A stretch of DNA of 64,000 nt, taken from positions 7,192,001 through 7,256,000 of the forward strand of contig NZ_JADBGF010000001.1 of the NCBI RefSeq assembly GCF_014873495.1, read 5' to 3'. The stretch comes from Streptomyces stelliscabiei (GTDB lineage: Bacteria > Actinomycetota > Actinomycetes > Streptomycetales > Streptomycetaceae). Shown piece by piece: positions 54,363-63,160 of the stretch; the stretch's first letter is position 1; each line of letters opens with the position of its first letter. The position numbers were made by a program, and so were the translations under genes. Below the pieces are notes generated by a model that saw nothing but the letters and a program-made list of their open reading frames with translations, was not told the origin of the DNA and made no database searches.

Positions 54363-54896
54363 TCAGTCTTTCGGGTCCTCCACCAGCCGCCGCAGCACCA
54401 CCCCGCACCGCCGCGCATAAGCGTGCTGCAACCCCCGCGTCGCCGCCCCGCCCGCCCGTGCGTACCACTTGGCGCCGCGGCTGAAGGCGGTGACCGTGAG
54501 CCAGACCGTGCCGTCTCCCGTGCGGTCGACCACGAAGGACTCCTCACCGGATTCCGGGTGGCCCGGCAGCGTGCCGTAGGCCCAGCCCTTGCGGCGGGGC
54601 TCGTCCAGTGTGTAGACGACGCGGCAGGGGGCCTTGATGACGCCGCCGAGGGTGACCGTCACGTCGACGCCGGGGGCCGCCTCGGGTGCGGAGGCGTGGA
54701 TGCCGACGCCCAGGGCGCGGTGCATCTCCCAGGTGCGGACGGCGTGCGCGGCCCGCTCGAACACGTCCGTGCCCTCGCCTATGCGGGAGCGGACGTGGAG
54801 GGGGCTGAAGTCGGGCGGGCAGTGACCCTCGAGGGTCGCGCCGACCGCTTCGTAGGTGAAGGGGCCCTCGGGGAGCGGGCCGGTGGTTGCGGGCAT
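54363..54896 (-). CDS. DUF1990 family protein
   Basis: 177 residues of the DUF1990 fold. Blocks: PFTYEAVGATLEGHCPPDFS, RIGEGTDVFERAAHAVRTWE, VYTLDEPRRKGWAYGTLPGH and ESGEESFVVDRTGDGTVWLT. No signal peptide. Function unknown for the family. It marks the return to normal Streptomyces composition after the accessory patch. Confidence 0.88.
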   Translation of the reverse strand: MPATTGPLPEGPFTYEAVGATLEGHCPPDFSPLHVRSRIGEGTDVFERAAHAVRTWEMHRALGVGIHASAPEAAPGVDVTVTLGGVIKAPCRVVYTLDEPRRKGWAYGTLPGHPESGEESFVVDRTGDGTVWLTVTAFSRGAKWYARAGGAATRGLQHAYARRCGVVLRRLVEDPKD

Positions 54897-54910
54897 GGCG
54901 CAAAGCCTAG

Positions 54911-54947
54911 GGCGGTACCCGGCGTCGCCTTCTCGCCGGGTACCGCC
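54911..54947 (-). terminator. Terminator after first M4 protease gene
   Basis: GGCGGTACCCGGC - 11-nt loop - GCCGGGTACCGCC, a perfect 13-bp stem 33 bp past the protease stop; it could also serve as the DUF1990 upstream boundary. Confidence 0.8.
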
Positions 54948-54979
54948 CCAGTCACCTATCCCTGCACCACCACGTCAGG

Positions 54980-56641
54980 TCAGGCGTTGACGTTGACCGC
55001 CGCCCAGGCCGCGTTCACCGCCGCGTACTCGGCGCTGGAGGCGCCGTACAGGGAGGACGCCGCGTTCAGGGTCGCCGTGCGGGCGCCCTTGTAGTTGGTC
55101 GTCGAGGTCATGTACGTGCTCAGCGCCTTGTACCAGATCTGGATGGCCTTGGCGCGGCCGATGCCGGTGATCGTGGCACCGTTGGAGGTGGGCGAGTTGT
55201 ACGAGACGCCGTTGATGGTCTTGGCGCCGCTGCCCTCGCTCAGCAGGTAGAAGAAGTGGTTGGCGGGGCCCGACGAGTAGTGGACGTCCAGGCTGCCGAG
55301 GGACGAGGACCAGTAGTTGGCCGAGTCGCCGTCCTTGCTCGGCTGGTCCATGTAGCGCAGCGGGGTGCCGTTGCCGTTGATGTCGATCTTCTCGCCGATG
55401 AGGTAGTCACCGGGGTCGCTGGCGTTGGCCGCGTAGAACTCGACCGCCGTGCCGAAGATGTCGGAGGTGGCCTCGTTCAGGCCGCCGGACTCGCCCGAGT
55501 AGTTCAGGCGGGCGGTGTTGGCGGTCAGGCCGTGGCTCATCTCGTGCCCGGCCACGTCCAGCGAGGTGAGCGGCTTGGTGTTGCTCGTGCCGTCGCCGTA
55601 CGTCATGCAGAAGCAGCTGTCGTCCCAGAAGGCGTTGACGTACGCGTTGCCGTAGTGGACGCGGGAGTACGCGGCGACGCCGTTGTTCTTGATGCCGTTG
55701 CGGCCGAGGACGTTCTTGTAGAAGTCCCAGGTGACCTGGGCGCCGTACTGGGCGTCCACGGCGGCGTTCTGGTCGGTCGAGGAGCTGGAGATGCTGCCGG
55801 TTCCCCAGACGTCGTCGGCGTCGGTGAAGAGCGTGCCGGTCGACGACGAGGTGGCGCGGGCCTTGTTGTACGTCTTGTGGCCGCCGCGGCCGGCGTCCGT
55901 CAGGTTGTACGTCGAGCCCGACAGGGTCGTGCCGAGGGTGACCGAGCCGTTGTACTTGCTCTTGCCGGAGCCGGTCTGGACGGCCTCCCACTCGTACAGC
56001 TTCTTGCCGGTCTCCGCGTCGGTGACCACGTGGAGCTGCTGCGGGGTGCCGTCGTGCTGGAAGCCGCCGACGACCGTCTCGTAGGCGAGCGCGGGCTTGC
56101 CGCTCGCCGCCCAGACGACCTTGCGCGGGGCCTTGTCGGCCTCGGTCTTGGTGGAGCCCTCGGCCTTGGCGGCCTTCAGGGCCTGCTTCTCGGCGGTGGC
56201 CTTGGTGACGTCCGCGGTGAGGTCGGCGACCTTCACGGTGGCCTTGGTCGCTCTGGTGACGCTCTTGATCGCGCCGGCCTTGGACTCGTGGACGACCAGG
56301 TCGCCGCCGAGGACCGGGAGGCCGCCGAAGGTGCGCTCGTAGCGCGTGTGGACCGTGCCGTCGGCGTCCTTGAGGACGTCACGGACGACCAGTTCCTCCT
56401 TGGCGCCGAGACCTATCTCGTCGGCGGTCTCGGTGGTGGCCGCGTCCGCCTTCTTGATCAGGGCCGTGCGCGCGGCGGGGGTGAGTGCGACCTGGGCACC
56501 GGCCGGCTTGGCCTTGTCCGCGACGGGCGCGGGCTGGGCGGTGGCGCCGGTGGTCAGGGCGGTGGTCAGCAGCGCACCGGCGGCGACGGCGGTCGCGATG
56601 GCCAGCGTGGTCCGCTGATGACGCGCGTAGAACGGAGTCAC
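54980..56641 (-). CDS. Secreted M4 (thermolysin-like) zinc metalloprotease
   Basis: 553 residues. Signal peptide (TTLAIATAVAAGALLTTALT to ATAQPAPVAD), FTP/PepSY propeptide (~40-210; VRDVLKDADGTVHTRYERTF, GGLPVLGGDLVVHESKAG), and the catalytic domain with HEMSH (~367) and the downstream zinc ligand Glu in LNEATSDIFG. The C-terminal helix domain with the catalytic His (DVHYSSGPANHFFYLL) is complete. GTG start with AAGGAG five bases upstream. A 9-bp hairpin (56664-56688) lies in its leader. Paralogue of the next gene. Confidence 0.95.
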   Translation of the reverse strand: MTPFYARHQRTTLAIATAVAAGALLTTALTTGATAQPAPVADKAKPAGAQVALTPAARTALIKKADAATTETADEIGLGAKEELVVRDVLKDADGTVHTRYERTFGGLPVLGGDLVVHESKAGAIKSVTRATKATVKVADLTADVTKATAEKQALKAAKAEGSTKTEADKAPRKVVWAASGKPALAYETVVGGFQHDGTPQQLHVVTDAETGKKLYEWEAVQTGSGKSKYNGSVTLGTTLSGSTYNLTDAGRGGHKTYNKARATSSSTGTLFTDADDVWGTGSISSSSTDQNAAVDAQYGAQVTWDFYKNVLGRNGIKNNGVAAYSRVHYGNAYVNAFWDDSCFCMTYGDGTSNTKPLTSLDVAGHEMSHGLTANTARLNYSGESGGLNEATSDIFGTAVEFYAANASDPGDYLIGEKIDINGNGTPLRYMDQPSKDGDSANYWSSSLGSLDVHYSSGPANHFFYLLSEGSGAKTINGVSYNSPTSNGATITGIGRAKAIQIWYKALSTYMTSTTNYKGARTATLNAASSLYGASSAEYAAVNAAWAAVNVNA

Positions 56642-56966
56642 TCATGCTCCTTGGTGGGGGAGGCCGGACGACCTGGGGAGTCGTCCGGGTATCTGGGTTA
56701 CGAGTGCGGCGGGTGGGTGAAGCGTGACACCACGGACGCGTACATGTCAGGAGGGCAAGGTGATGTTGGCCGAAAATCAACAGTCTGGAAATATTGCGGC
56801 CATGTAAAATCGCTCCGACCACGGCAAAGGCCCGTCCAAGGCGAGGCAAAGCGGCCCCCGGAGAACGGCAAAGAAGGCGCCGCCCCGGGGAGTTGGATCC
56901 CCCGGGGCGGCGCCCTCTCACGTCGTGCTCACAGCGGGCCCCGTCTGCGAAGGGCCGTGCCGAGCC
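56642..56966. other. Intergenic region between the two M4 protease genes
   Basis: 325 bp. It holds the terminator of the upstream protease gene (56876-56914), an AT-rich promoter-like stretch (~56770-56810) and a leader hairpin CCGGACGAC - CTGGGGA - GTCGTCCGG at 56664-56688, 22 bp before the first protease start. No gene seen. Confidence 0.5.
56876..56914 (-). terminator. Terminator after second M4 protease gene
   Basis: GGCGCCGCCCCGGGG - 9-nt loop - CCCCGGGGCGGCGCC, perfect 15-bp stem, 52 bp past the stop. Confidence 0.85.
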
Positions 56967-59051
56967 TTACGGGAACGTCAGCTTCCAGCTGTTGATGTAG
57001 CCGGTGTCCTGGGCCGCGTTGTCCTGGACCCTCAACTGCCAGACACCGTTGGCGACTTCGGACGAGGCGTTCACGGTGTAGGTGGTGTTGATGTTGTCCG
57101 TGCTGCCGCCGGTGCCGTACGCCTTCAGCGTGTAGGCCGTGCCGTCGGGGGCGACCAGCTGGACCTGGAGGTCACCGATGTAGGTGTGGACGATGTCCAC
57201 GGCGACCGCGAGGTTCGAGGGCGCGTTGCCGGTCCGGCCGGAGACGGTGATCGGCGAGGTGACCGCCGCGCCGTTGTCCGGAATCGATACGTCGGTCGTG
57301 CTCTCGAACGACGTACCGCCGCCCCCGCCACCGCCGGGACGCGAGCCCACGTTGATGCCGGCCCACGCGTTCTGCACCGCCGTGTACTCGGCGGACGTGG
57401 TGCCGTACAGCTCACCGGCGACCGCGAGCGTGCCGGTGCGGGCCGCCGCGTAGTTGGTCGTCGACGTGAACTTCGTGGTCAGCGCCTTGAACCAGATCTG
57501 CTCCGCCTTGGCGCGGCCGATGCCCGTCACGGGGAGGCCGTCCGAGGTGGGCGAGTCGTAGTTGACGCCGTTGATGGTCTTGGCGCCGCTGCCCTCGGAG
57601 AGGAGGTAGAAGAAGTGGTTCGCGGGGCCCGACGAGTAGTGCACGTCGATCGAGCCGATGCCCGAGTACCAGGCGTCCTTGGACGAGCCGTCCTTGCTCG
57701 GCTTGTCCATGTAACGCAACGGCGTGCCGTTGCCGTTGATGTTGATCTCCTCGCCGATGAGGTAGTCACCGACGTCGGAGGAGTTCGCCGCGTAGAACTC
57801 CACCGTGGAGCCGAAGATGTCCGAGGTGGCCTCGTTCAGACCGCCGGACTCACCGGAGTAGTTCAGCCCGGCCGTGTTGGACGTGAGGCCGTGGGTCATC
57901 TCGTGCGCGGCCACGTCGATCGACGTCAGCGGGTTGGCGTTGCCCGAGCCGTCGCCGTACGTCATGCAGAAGCAGGCGTCCTGCCAGAACGCGTTGACGT
58001 AGTTGTTGCCGTAGTGCACACGCGAGTAGGCGCCGGCGCCGTCACCGCGGATGCCGTTGCGGCCGTGCACGTTCTTGTAGTAGTCCCAGGTCAGTGCCGC
58101 GCCGTAGTGGGCGTCGGCGCCGGCCGACTCCAGGTTCGACGGCGAGCCGTTGCCCCAGACGTCGTCGGGGCCGGAGAACAGGGTCCCGGTGCCGGAGGTG
58201 CCGCGGTTGAGGTTGTACGTCTTGTGGCCGCCGCGCGCGCCGTCGGTGAGGTTGAACGTCGAACCCGACTGCGTGGTGCCGAGGGTGACCGAGCCGCTGT
58301 ACACCGTGTTGCCGGTGCCGGTCTCGACCGCCTCCCACTCGTACAGCTTCGCGCCGCTGGTGGCGTCGGTGACGACGTGCAGCTCCTGCGGGGTGCCGTC
58401 GTGCTGGAAGCCGCCGACGACCGTCTCGTAGGCGAGGACGGGCTTGCCGCTCGCGGCCCAGACGACCTTGCGGGGCGCGCGGTTGACCTCGGGGCTCTTG
58501 GCCTTCTCCGCCTTCGCGGCACCGAGTGCCTGCTTCTCGGCCCTGGCCTTGGTCACGGTGGGCGTCAGCGACGACACCGCGATCTTCGCCTTGGTGGCCT
58601 TGACGATGCCCTGCGTGGCGCCGGCCTTCGAGGTCTTGACGACGAGGTCGCCGCCGAGGACCGGGAGGCCGCCGTACGTCCGCTCGTAACGCGTGTGCAC
58701 GGTGCCGTCGCGGTCCTTGACCACGTCGCGGACGACGAGCTTCTCCTTGGCGCCGAGGTTCAGCTTCTCGGCCGTGGCCGCCTTCGTCGCGTTGGCCTCG
58801 CGTATCAGCTCGGCCCGCTGGGCGGGGGTGAGCTTCATGGAGAGCGCGCCCGGGTTGGCCTTGCCCGCCGCCGACGGTGCCTTCTCCGGGGCGGCGGAGG
58901 CGGCGCCCGACTGGACGGCCGCGGCCAGCAGGGCGGTGACGGCGACGAGCGCGCCGGCGGCCGCGCGCCGACGGGCACTGTGGCCGAAAGTGTTACCGGT
59001 GTGGGAGGTGCGTCTGTGGGACTGGCGTCTCAACACTGACTCCTTCTGCAT
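56967..59051 (-). CDS. Secreted M4 zinc metalloprotease with C-terminal P-domain
   Basis: 694 residues. Basic start and signal (AAAGALVAVTALLAAAVQSG, cut near ASA), FTP/PepSY propeptide, then the catalytic domain with HEMTH (~383), LNEATSDIFG and VHYSSGPANHFFYLL. A Gly linker (PGGGGGGG) leads to a proprotein-convertase P-domain (~570-694: VSIPDNGAAVTSPITVSGRT, GVWQLRVQDNAAQDTGYINS). The listed ATG lacks a ribosome site; AAGGAG inside the frame favours GTG 59036 or TTG 59033 as true start, still leaving a full signal peptide. Confidence 0.94.
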   Translation of the reverse strand: MQKESVLRRQSHRRTSHTGNTFGHSARRRAAAGALVAVTALLAAAVQSGAASAAPEKAPSAAGKANPGALSMKLTPAQRAELIREANATKAATAEKLNLGAKEKLVVRDVVKDRDGTVHTRYERTYGGLPVLGGDLVVKTSKAGATQGIVKATKAKIAVSSLTPTVTKARAEKQALGAAKAEKAKSPEVNRAPRKVVWAASGKPVLAYETVVGGFQHDGTPQELHVVTDATSGAKLYEWEAVETGTGNTVYSGSVTLGTTQSGSTFNLTDGARGGHKTYNLNRGTSGTGTLFSGPDDVWGNGSPSNLESAGADAHYGAALTWDYYKNVHGRNGIRGDGAGAYSRVHYGNNYVNAFWQDACFCMTYGDGSGNANPLTSIDVAAHEMTHGLTSNTAGLNYSGESGGLNEATSDIFGSTVEFYAANSSDVGDYLIGEEININGNGTPLRYMDKPSKDGSSKDAWYSGIGSIDVHYSSGPANHFFYLLSEGSGAKTINGVNYDSPTSDGLPVTGIGRAKAEQIWFKALTTKFTSTTNYAAARTGTLAVAGELYGTTSAEYTAVQNAWAGINVGSRPGGGGGGGTSFESTTDVSIPDNGAAVTSPITVSGRTGNAPSNLAVAVDIVHTYIGDLQVQLVAPDGTAYTLKAYGTGGSTDNINTTYTVNASSEVANGVWQLRVQDNAAQDTGYINSWKLTFP

Positions 59052-59310
59052 GGCCGCGGTTCGCGCGGCCAGGGGAGACCGGACGGCTGGTGACCGACCG
59101 GGCAGAACAAGGTGAGAACTGGTGAACGCTTAAACCACATGCGTGGGGGGTGCCGCGCGGCACGGCGGACCTGCTTGTGAGGTTGCTGTGTCGCGGTTGT
59201 GGGCAGAGTGGCAGGAGACCGAGGGTCCTGTCAGGAGCGCGTCAAGAAGTTGGCCGGAAATCGTCCGTTGCCCGGTTGGTCATGTTCGCTATACGGATGT
59301 TCGCGGTGTG

Positions 59311-59574
59311 TTATCCGAGACGCTCCAGCGCCTCGGTGGCCGTGAACTCTTTCAGCCGCTCGGCGAGGGGCGCGTGTGCGTCGCAGAACCAGACCGCGTT
59401 CTCCGGGTGCCCGACCCAGCCCTCGTCGTACGCGGGGGCCGCCCGGGTCGCGCGGAAGTACACCAGGGTGAACCTCCCGAACGGAGCGGTGCCGTGCGGG
59501 TCGGGAGGGCAGACGGCACACATCGGCGGCATCACGGGACGGGAACTCCAAGTCGTCGTAGGGGTGTTCGGCAT
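59311..59574 (-). CDS. Small hypothetical protein with Cys pairs
   Basis: 87 residues. MPPMCAVCPPDPHGTAPFGR opens with a C-x-x-C pair; FCDAHAPLAERL supplies a further Cys and His, so a small metal-binding (zinc-ribbon-like) fold is possible. The middle (FTLVYFRATRAAPAYDEGWV) has no recognised family. It starts 23 bp after the ABC-exporter gene ends and is probably co-transcribed with it. Start ATG 59574. Confidence 0.65.
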   Translation of the reverse strand: MPNTPTTTWSSRPVMPPMCAVCPPDPHGTAPFGRFTLVYFRATRAAPAYDEGWVGHPENAVWFCDAHAPLAERLKEFTATEALERLG

Positions 59575-59597
59575 TCTCGTACGGGTCCCCCGGCCGG

Positions 59598-61370
59598 TCA
59601 GGACTCCCCCTCCCCGTGCCACCGCCGCCACAGCGCCGCGTACGCGCCGTTCGCCGCCACCAGCTCCTCGTGCGTGCCGAGTTCGGTGAGCAGACCGTTC
59701 TCCATGACGGCCACGCGGTCCGCGTCGTGGGCGGTGTGGAGGCGGTGGGCGATGGCGATGACGGTGCGGCCGAGCAGGACGGCGGCGAGCGCCCGTTCGG
59801 TGTGGCGGGCCGCGGTGGGGTCCAGGAGGGCGGTGGCCTCGTCGAGGATGAGGGTGTGGGGGTCGGCGAGGACCACCCGGGCGAGCGCCAGCTGCTGCGC
59901 CTGGGGGCCGTCCGTACGTCGGCCGCCCTCGCCGAGGCGGGTGCCGAGGCCGTCGGGGAGCGCGCGCACCCAGGCGTCCGCGCCCACGGCCGACAGCGCG
60001 GCCCACAACTCCGCGTCCGTGGCCGCCGGTTCGGCGATCAGGAGGTTGTCGCGGACCGTGCCCATGAAGACATGGTGCTCCTGGGTGACCAGGACGACCT
60101 GGCGGCGCAGGCGTTCGGGGCCGAGGTCCACGACGGGCACCCCGCCGACCGTCACCGTGCCCCTGGTCGGCGCGTCGATGCCCGCCAGCAGGCGGCTCAG
60201 GGTCGTCTTGCCGGCGCCGGACGGGCCGACCACCGCGAGCCGTTCGCCGGGGCGGACCGTCAGGTCGACGCCCCGCAGCACCTCACCGCCCCGGTCGTAG
60301 GCGTACCGCACGCCCGTCACGTCGATGCGGTCGTCCGCCGGTTCCGGGGTGCCCGCGCGAGCGGCGCGCGGGGCGCCGGCCAGCCCCTCCACCCGGGCGA
60401 ACGAGGCCCCGCTGCTCTGCAGCAGCTCCACCCGCATCAGGATCTCGTCGAGCGGACCGCTCAGCTGCTGCAGGTACAGCGCCGCCGACACCACCACGCC
60501 CAGACTGACCGAACCCCGCGCGAGCAGCGCCCCGCCGAGGAGAAGGACGAGCACCTGGGGCACGAAGTACGAGACCTCCACACCGGGGAAGAACACCGTG
60601 CGCAGGAACAGCGTGTGCAGCCGGCGCCGCCGCGACACCTCCAGCGCGTCCCGGCTCGCGGTGATCCGGCGGCGCTCCAGCCGCAGCGCCTCGACCGTAC
60701 GGGCCCCGGACGCGGTCGACGCGACGATCTCCGCGACCTCGGACTGGGCCGCGCCCTCCGCGAGATACCCGGTGCGCGCCCGGCGCAGATACCAGCGCAG
60801 CACCACCGCGATCCCGGCCAGCCCGGACAACGCGCACAGCCCCAGCAGCGGATCCAGCGCGAACACCGCGCCGATCAGGAACAACGCCTGCACCGAGCTG
60901 ATCAGCAGCTCGGGCCCCACGTCCCGCAACGTCCTGCCGACCGCGTCCACGTCCGCCGTGCCGCGCGCCGTCAGATCACCGGTTCCCGCCCGCTCCACGA
61001 CCGACGCCGGCAGCGCCAGCGTCCGGTCCACGAACTCCTCGCGCACCCGCGCCAGCGTCCGCTCCCCGAACCGGTGCCCCACGTACCGGGCCCAGCGCGC
61101 CAGCAGCAACTGCAGGCCCGCGCACAACAGGATCGCCGCCGCCAGCCGGTCCACCGCCGCGACACCGCCCCCGCCGCGCACCTCGTCGATGATCCGGCCC
61201 AGCAGCCACGGCCCGGCCAGCCCCAGCGCGGCCGCCGCCCCGTTCAGGCCCAGCACGGCGAGGAACGCCCGGCCGTCCGCCCGCACCAGCCGTACGGTGG
61301 CCCGCCGCACGGCGGCCCGGCCGGCGATCGGCAGCCGGTCCGAGGTGGGGGGTGTGATGTCCGTGGTCAC
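59598..61370 (-). CDS. ABC exporter half-transporter with intact ATP site, degenerate signature
   Basis: 590 residues: six membrane helices (~1-330) fused to an ATPase domain. Walker A VVGPSGAGKTTLSRLL (~380), Q-loop LVTQEHHVFMGTV, Walker B LILDEATALLD (~510) and H-loop IAIAHRLHTAH are intact. The signature loop reads GRRTDGPQAQQLALAR instead of LSGGQ. Its partner (next gene) has the reverse defects. GTG start overlaps the partner's stop, so both are made together. Substrate unknown; such pairs export lipids, peptides or drugs. Confidence 0.93.
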   Translation of the reverse strand: MTTDITPPTSDRLPIAGRAAVRRATVRLVRADGRAFLAVLGLNGAAAALGLAGPWLLGRIIDEVRGGGGVAAVDRLAAAILLCAGLQLLLARWARYVGHRFGERTLARVREEFVDRTLALPASVVERAGTGDLTARGTADVDAVGRTLRDVGPELLISSVQALFLIGAVFALDPLLGLCALSGLAGIAVVLRWYLRRARTGYLAEGAAQSEVAEIVASTASGARTVEALRLERRRITASRDALEVSRRRRLHTLFLRTVFFPGVEVSYFVPQVLVLLLGGALLARGSVSLGVVVSAALYLQQLSGPLDEILMRVELLQSSGASFARVEGLAGAPRAARAGTPEPADDRIDVTGVRYAYDRGGEVLRGVDLTVRPGERLAVVGPSGAGKTTLSRLLAGIDAPTRGTVTVGGVPVVDLGPERLRRQVVLVTQEHHVFMGTVRDNLLIAEPAATDAELWAALSAVGADAWVRALPDGLGTRLGEGGRRTDGPQAQQLALARVVLADPHTLILDEATALLDPTAARHTERALAAVLLGRTVIAIAHRLHTAHDADRVAVMENGLLTELGTHEELVAANGAYAALWRRWHGEGES

Positions 61371-63106
61371 CGTACGACCTCCTCGACCGCGCTCTCGTCG
61401 GCGTCCCCTTCTTCCCCCGCGTCCCGCGCCACCAGCGCCCGGTATCCCGGCTCGCCCGCGAGGAGTTCGCGGTGGGTGCCGCGGGCCGCGACCTTGCCGT
61501 CGACCAGGTGCAGGACGGTGTCCGCGTGGTCGAGGACGAGGGGCGAGGTGGTGGTGACCAGCGTCGTACGGCCCGCACGGGCGCCCCGCAGCCGCTGGGC
61601 GACCCGCGCCTCGGTGTGGGCGTCGAGCGCCGACGTCGGCTCGACGGCCAGCAGGATCTCGGGATCGGCCACCAGCGCCCGCGCCAGCCGCACCCGCTGG
61701 CGCTGACCGCCGGAGAGGTTGCGGCCCCGCGCGTCGACCGCCGCGTCCAGACCGTCCGCCAGACCCTGCACGATGTCCTCGGCCACGGCCGCGCGCAGCG
61801 CCCGCGCCGCCGTCGCGTCGTCGAGGTCGCCGTGCCCGCCGAGCAGCTCGCGCAGCCGGCCCGCGAACAGGTCCGCCTCGTGGTCGGCCACCAGGATCCG
61901 CGCGCGGACCTGCGCCAGCGGGATCGCGTCGAGCGGCGTGCCGCCCCAGGTCACCGCCGTCGGCCCGTACCGGCCGAGCCGGTCCACCACGGCCGCCGCG
62001 TCGGCCGGCCGGTCGGCGGCCAGCGCGACGAGCCGCCCCGGCGGCACCCGTACCCCCGACACGGGGTCGTGCAGCGCCGAGGGCTCGGCGGGCGCGTCCG
62101 TGGTGCCGTGGTCCGGCAGCGGCTCCAGGGCCAGGAACCGGATGACGCGCCGCGCGGCCACCACCCCGCGGCTCACCTCGTACCCCCAGTCGACGAAGTA
62201 CGACACCGGCCGCACCAGCACGGTCACGTACCCGTAGACCGCCACCAACTCGCCGACCGTGATGGCTCCCTGCGCGGCGAGCCGGGCCGCGAGCCAGGTC
62301 ACCACCGCGAGGAAGACCGTCGGCAGCCCCACCCCGAGCGCCTGCATCCAGCTGGTCACCGCGCCCACCCGGTAGCCCTGCGCCCGCAGTCGCTGCGAGT
62401 CACGGTGGAACGCGTCGGCGACCAGCCCCTTGCCACCGAGCCCGCCCAGGACACGCAGCCCGCCCGCGAGGTCCGCGATCCGCGCGGTCAGCACGCCCTG
62501 CCGCTCCCGGTACTCCGTCTCGGTGCCCTGCAGCCGCCGCATCATCGGGCCCACGATCACGGCGATCAGCGGCATCCCCAGCAGCACCACCCCGGCGATC
62601 GGCAGGGAGACCGACACCAGCAGCCCCGCGACCACCAGATACGCGGCGAAGGCGCCGGCCCCCGGCCCGATGACCGTCAGCGAGGAGGAGATCGTCTGGA
62701 CGTCTCCCACGCCGATCGTGACGACCTCCCCGGCGCCGACCCGGCGCGGCAGCGCCGCCCCCAGCCGGACCGCGTGCGCCATCACGACCTTCACCGTGCG
62801 GAAGTTGGCGTCCATCCGGACCCGGGTCATCGTGCGGTGGCGCATGATGCTCAGCCAGGCGTTGAAGGCCCCCACGCCGAACAGCGCGGCCGTCCAGCCG
62901 GCCAGGGCCGCGCGGTCACCGGGCTCCAGCCCCTCGTCGATCGCGCGGGAGAGCAGATACGGCGTGGCCGCGAGCAGCACCATCCACACGCAGGAGATGA
63001 GCGAGCCGAGCGCGGACCGGCCGGCCTGCTGCCGGACCAGCCACCACAGATACCGGGCGCCGCTTCGGCAGTCGGGCGTGCCGGGGTCCTCGTACGCGTT
63101 GATCAT
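61367..63106 (-). CDS. ABC exporter half-transporter with degenerate ATP site, intact signature
   Basis: 579 residues: membrane domain (~15-320) and ATPase domain. Walker A is replaced by VALAADRPADAAAVVDRL without Gly-Lys, the Q-loop Gln is missing (ILVADHEADLFAGRL), Walker B reads ILLAVEPTSALD with Val for Asp, and the H-loop reads LVTTTSPLVLDHAD without His. Yet the signature RNLSGGQRQRVRLARALV (~465) is perfect. It can only hydrolyse ATP as a heterodimer with the neighbouring gene product. ATG start; a third ABC gene lies 54 bp upstream. Confidence 0.93.
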   Translation of the reverse strand: MINAYEDPGTPDCRSGARYLWWLVRQQAGRSALGSLISCVWMVLLAATPYLLSRAIDEGLEPGDRAALAGWTAALFGVGAFNAWLSIMRHRTMTRVRMDANFRTVKVVMAHAVRLGAALPRRVGAGEVVTIGVGDVQTISSSLTVIGPGAGAFAAYLVVAGLLVSVSLPIAGVVLLGMPLIAVIVGPMMRRLQGTETEYRERQGVLTARIADLAGGLRVLGGLGGKGLVADAFHRDSQRLRAQGYRVGAVTSWMQALGVGLPTVFLAVVTWLAARLAAQGAITVGELVAVYGYVTVLVRPVSYFVDWGYEVSRGVVAARRVIRFLALEPLPDHGTTDAPAEPSALHDPVSGVRVPPGRLVALAADRPADAAAVVDRLGRYGPTAVTWGGTPLDAIPLAQVRARILVADHEADLFAGRLRELLGGHGDLDDATAARALRAAVAEDIVQGLADGLDAAVDARGRNLSGGQRQRVRLARALVADPEILLAVEPTSALDAHTEARVAQRLRGARAGRTTLVTTTSPLVLDHADTVLHLVDGKVAARGTHRELLAGEPGYRALVARDAGEEGDADESAVEEVVR

Positions 63107-63160
63107 CGGCCCCCGATTCCGTGTGTGGTTCTGCTGGCTGGGTGAGCTGTCCCGGCTCCG

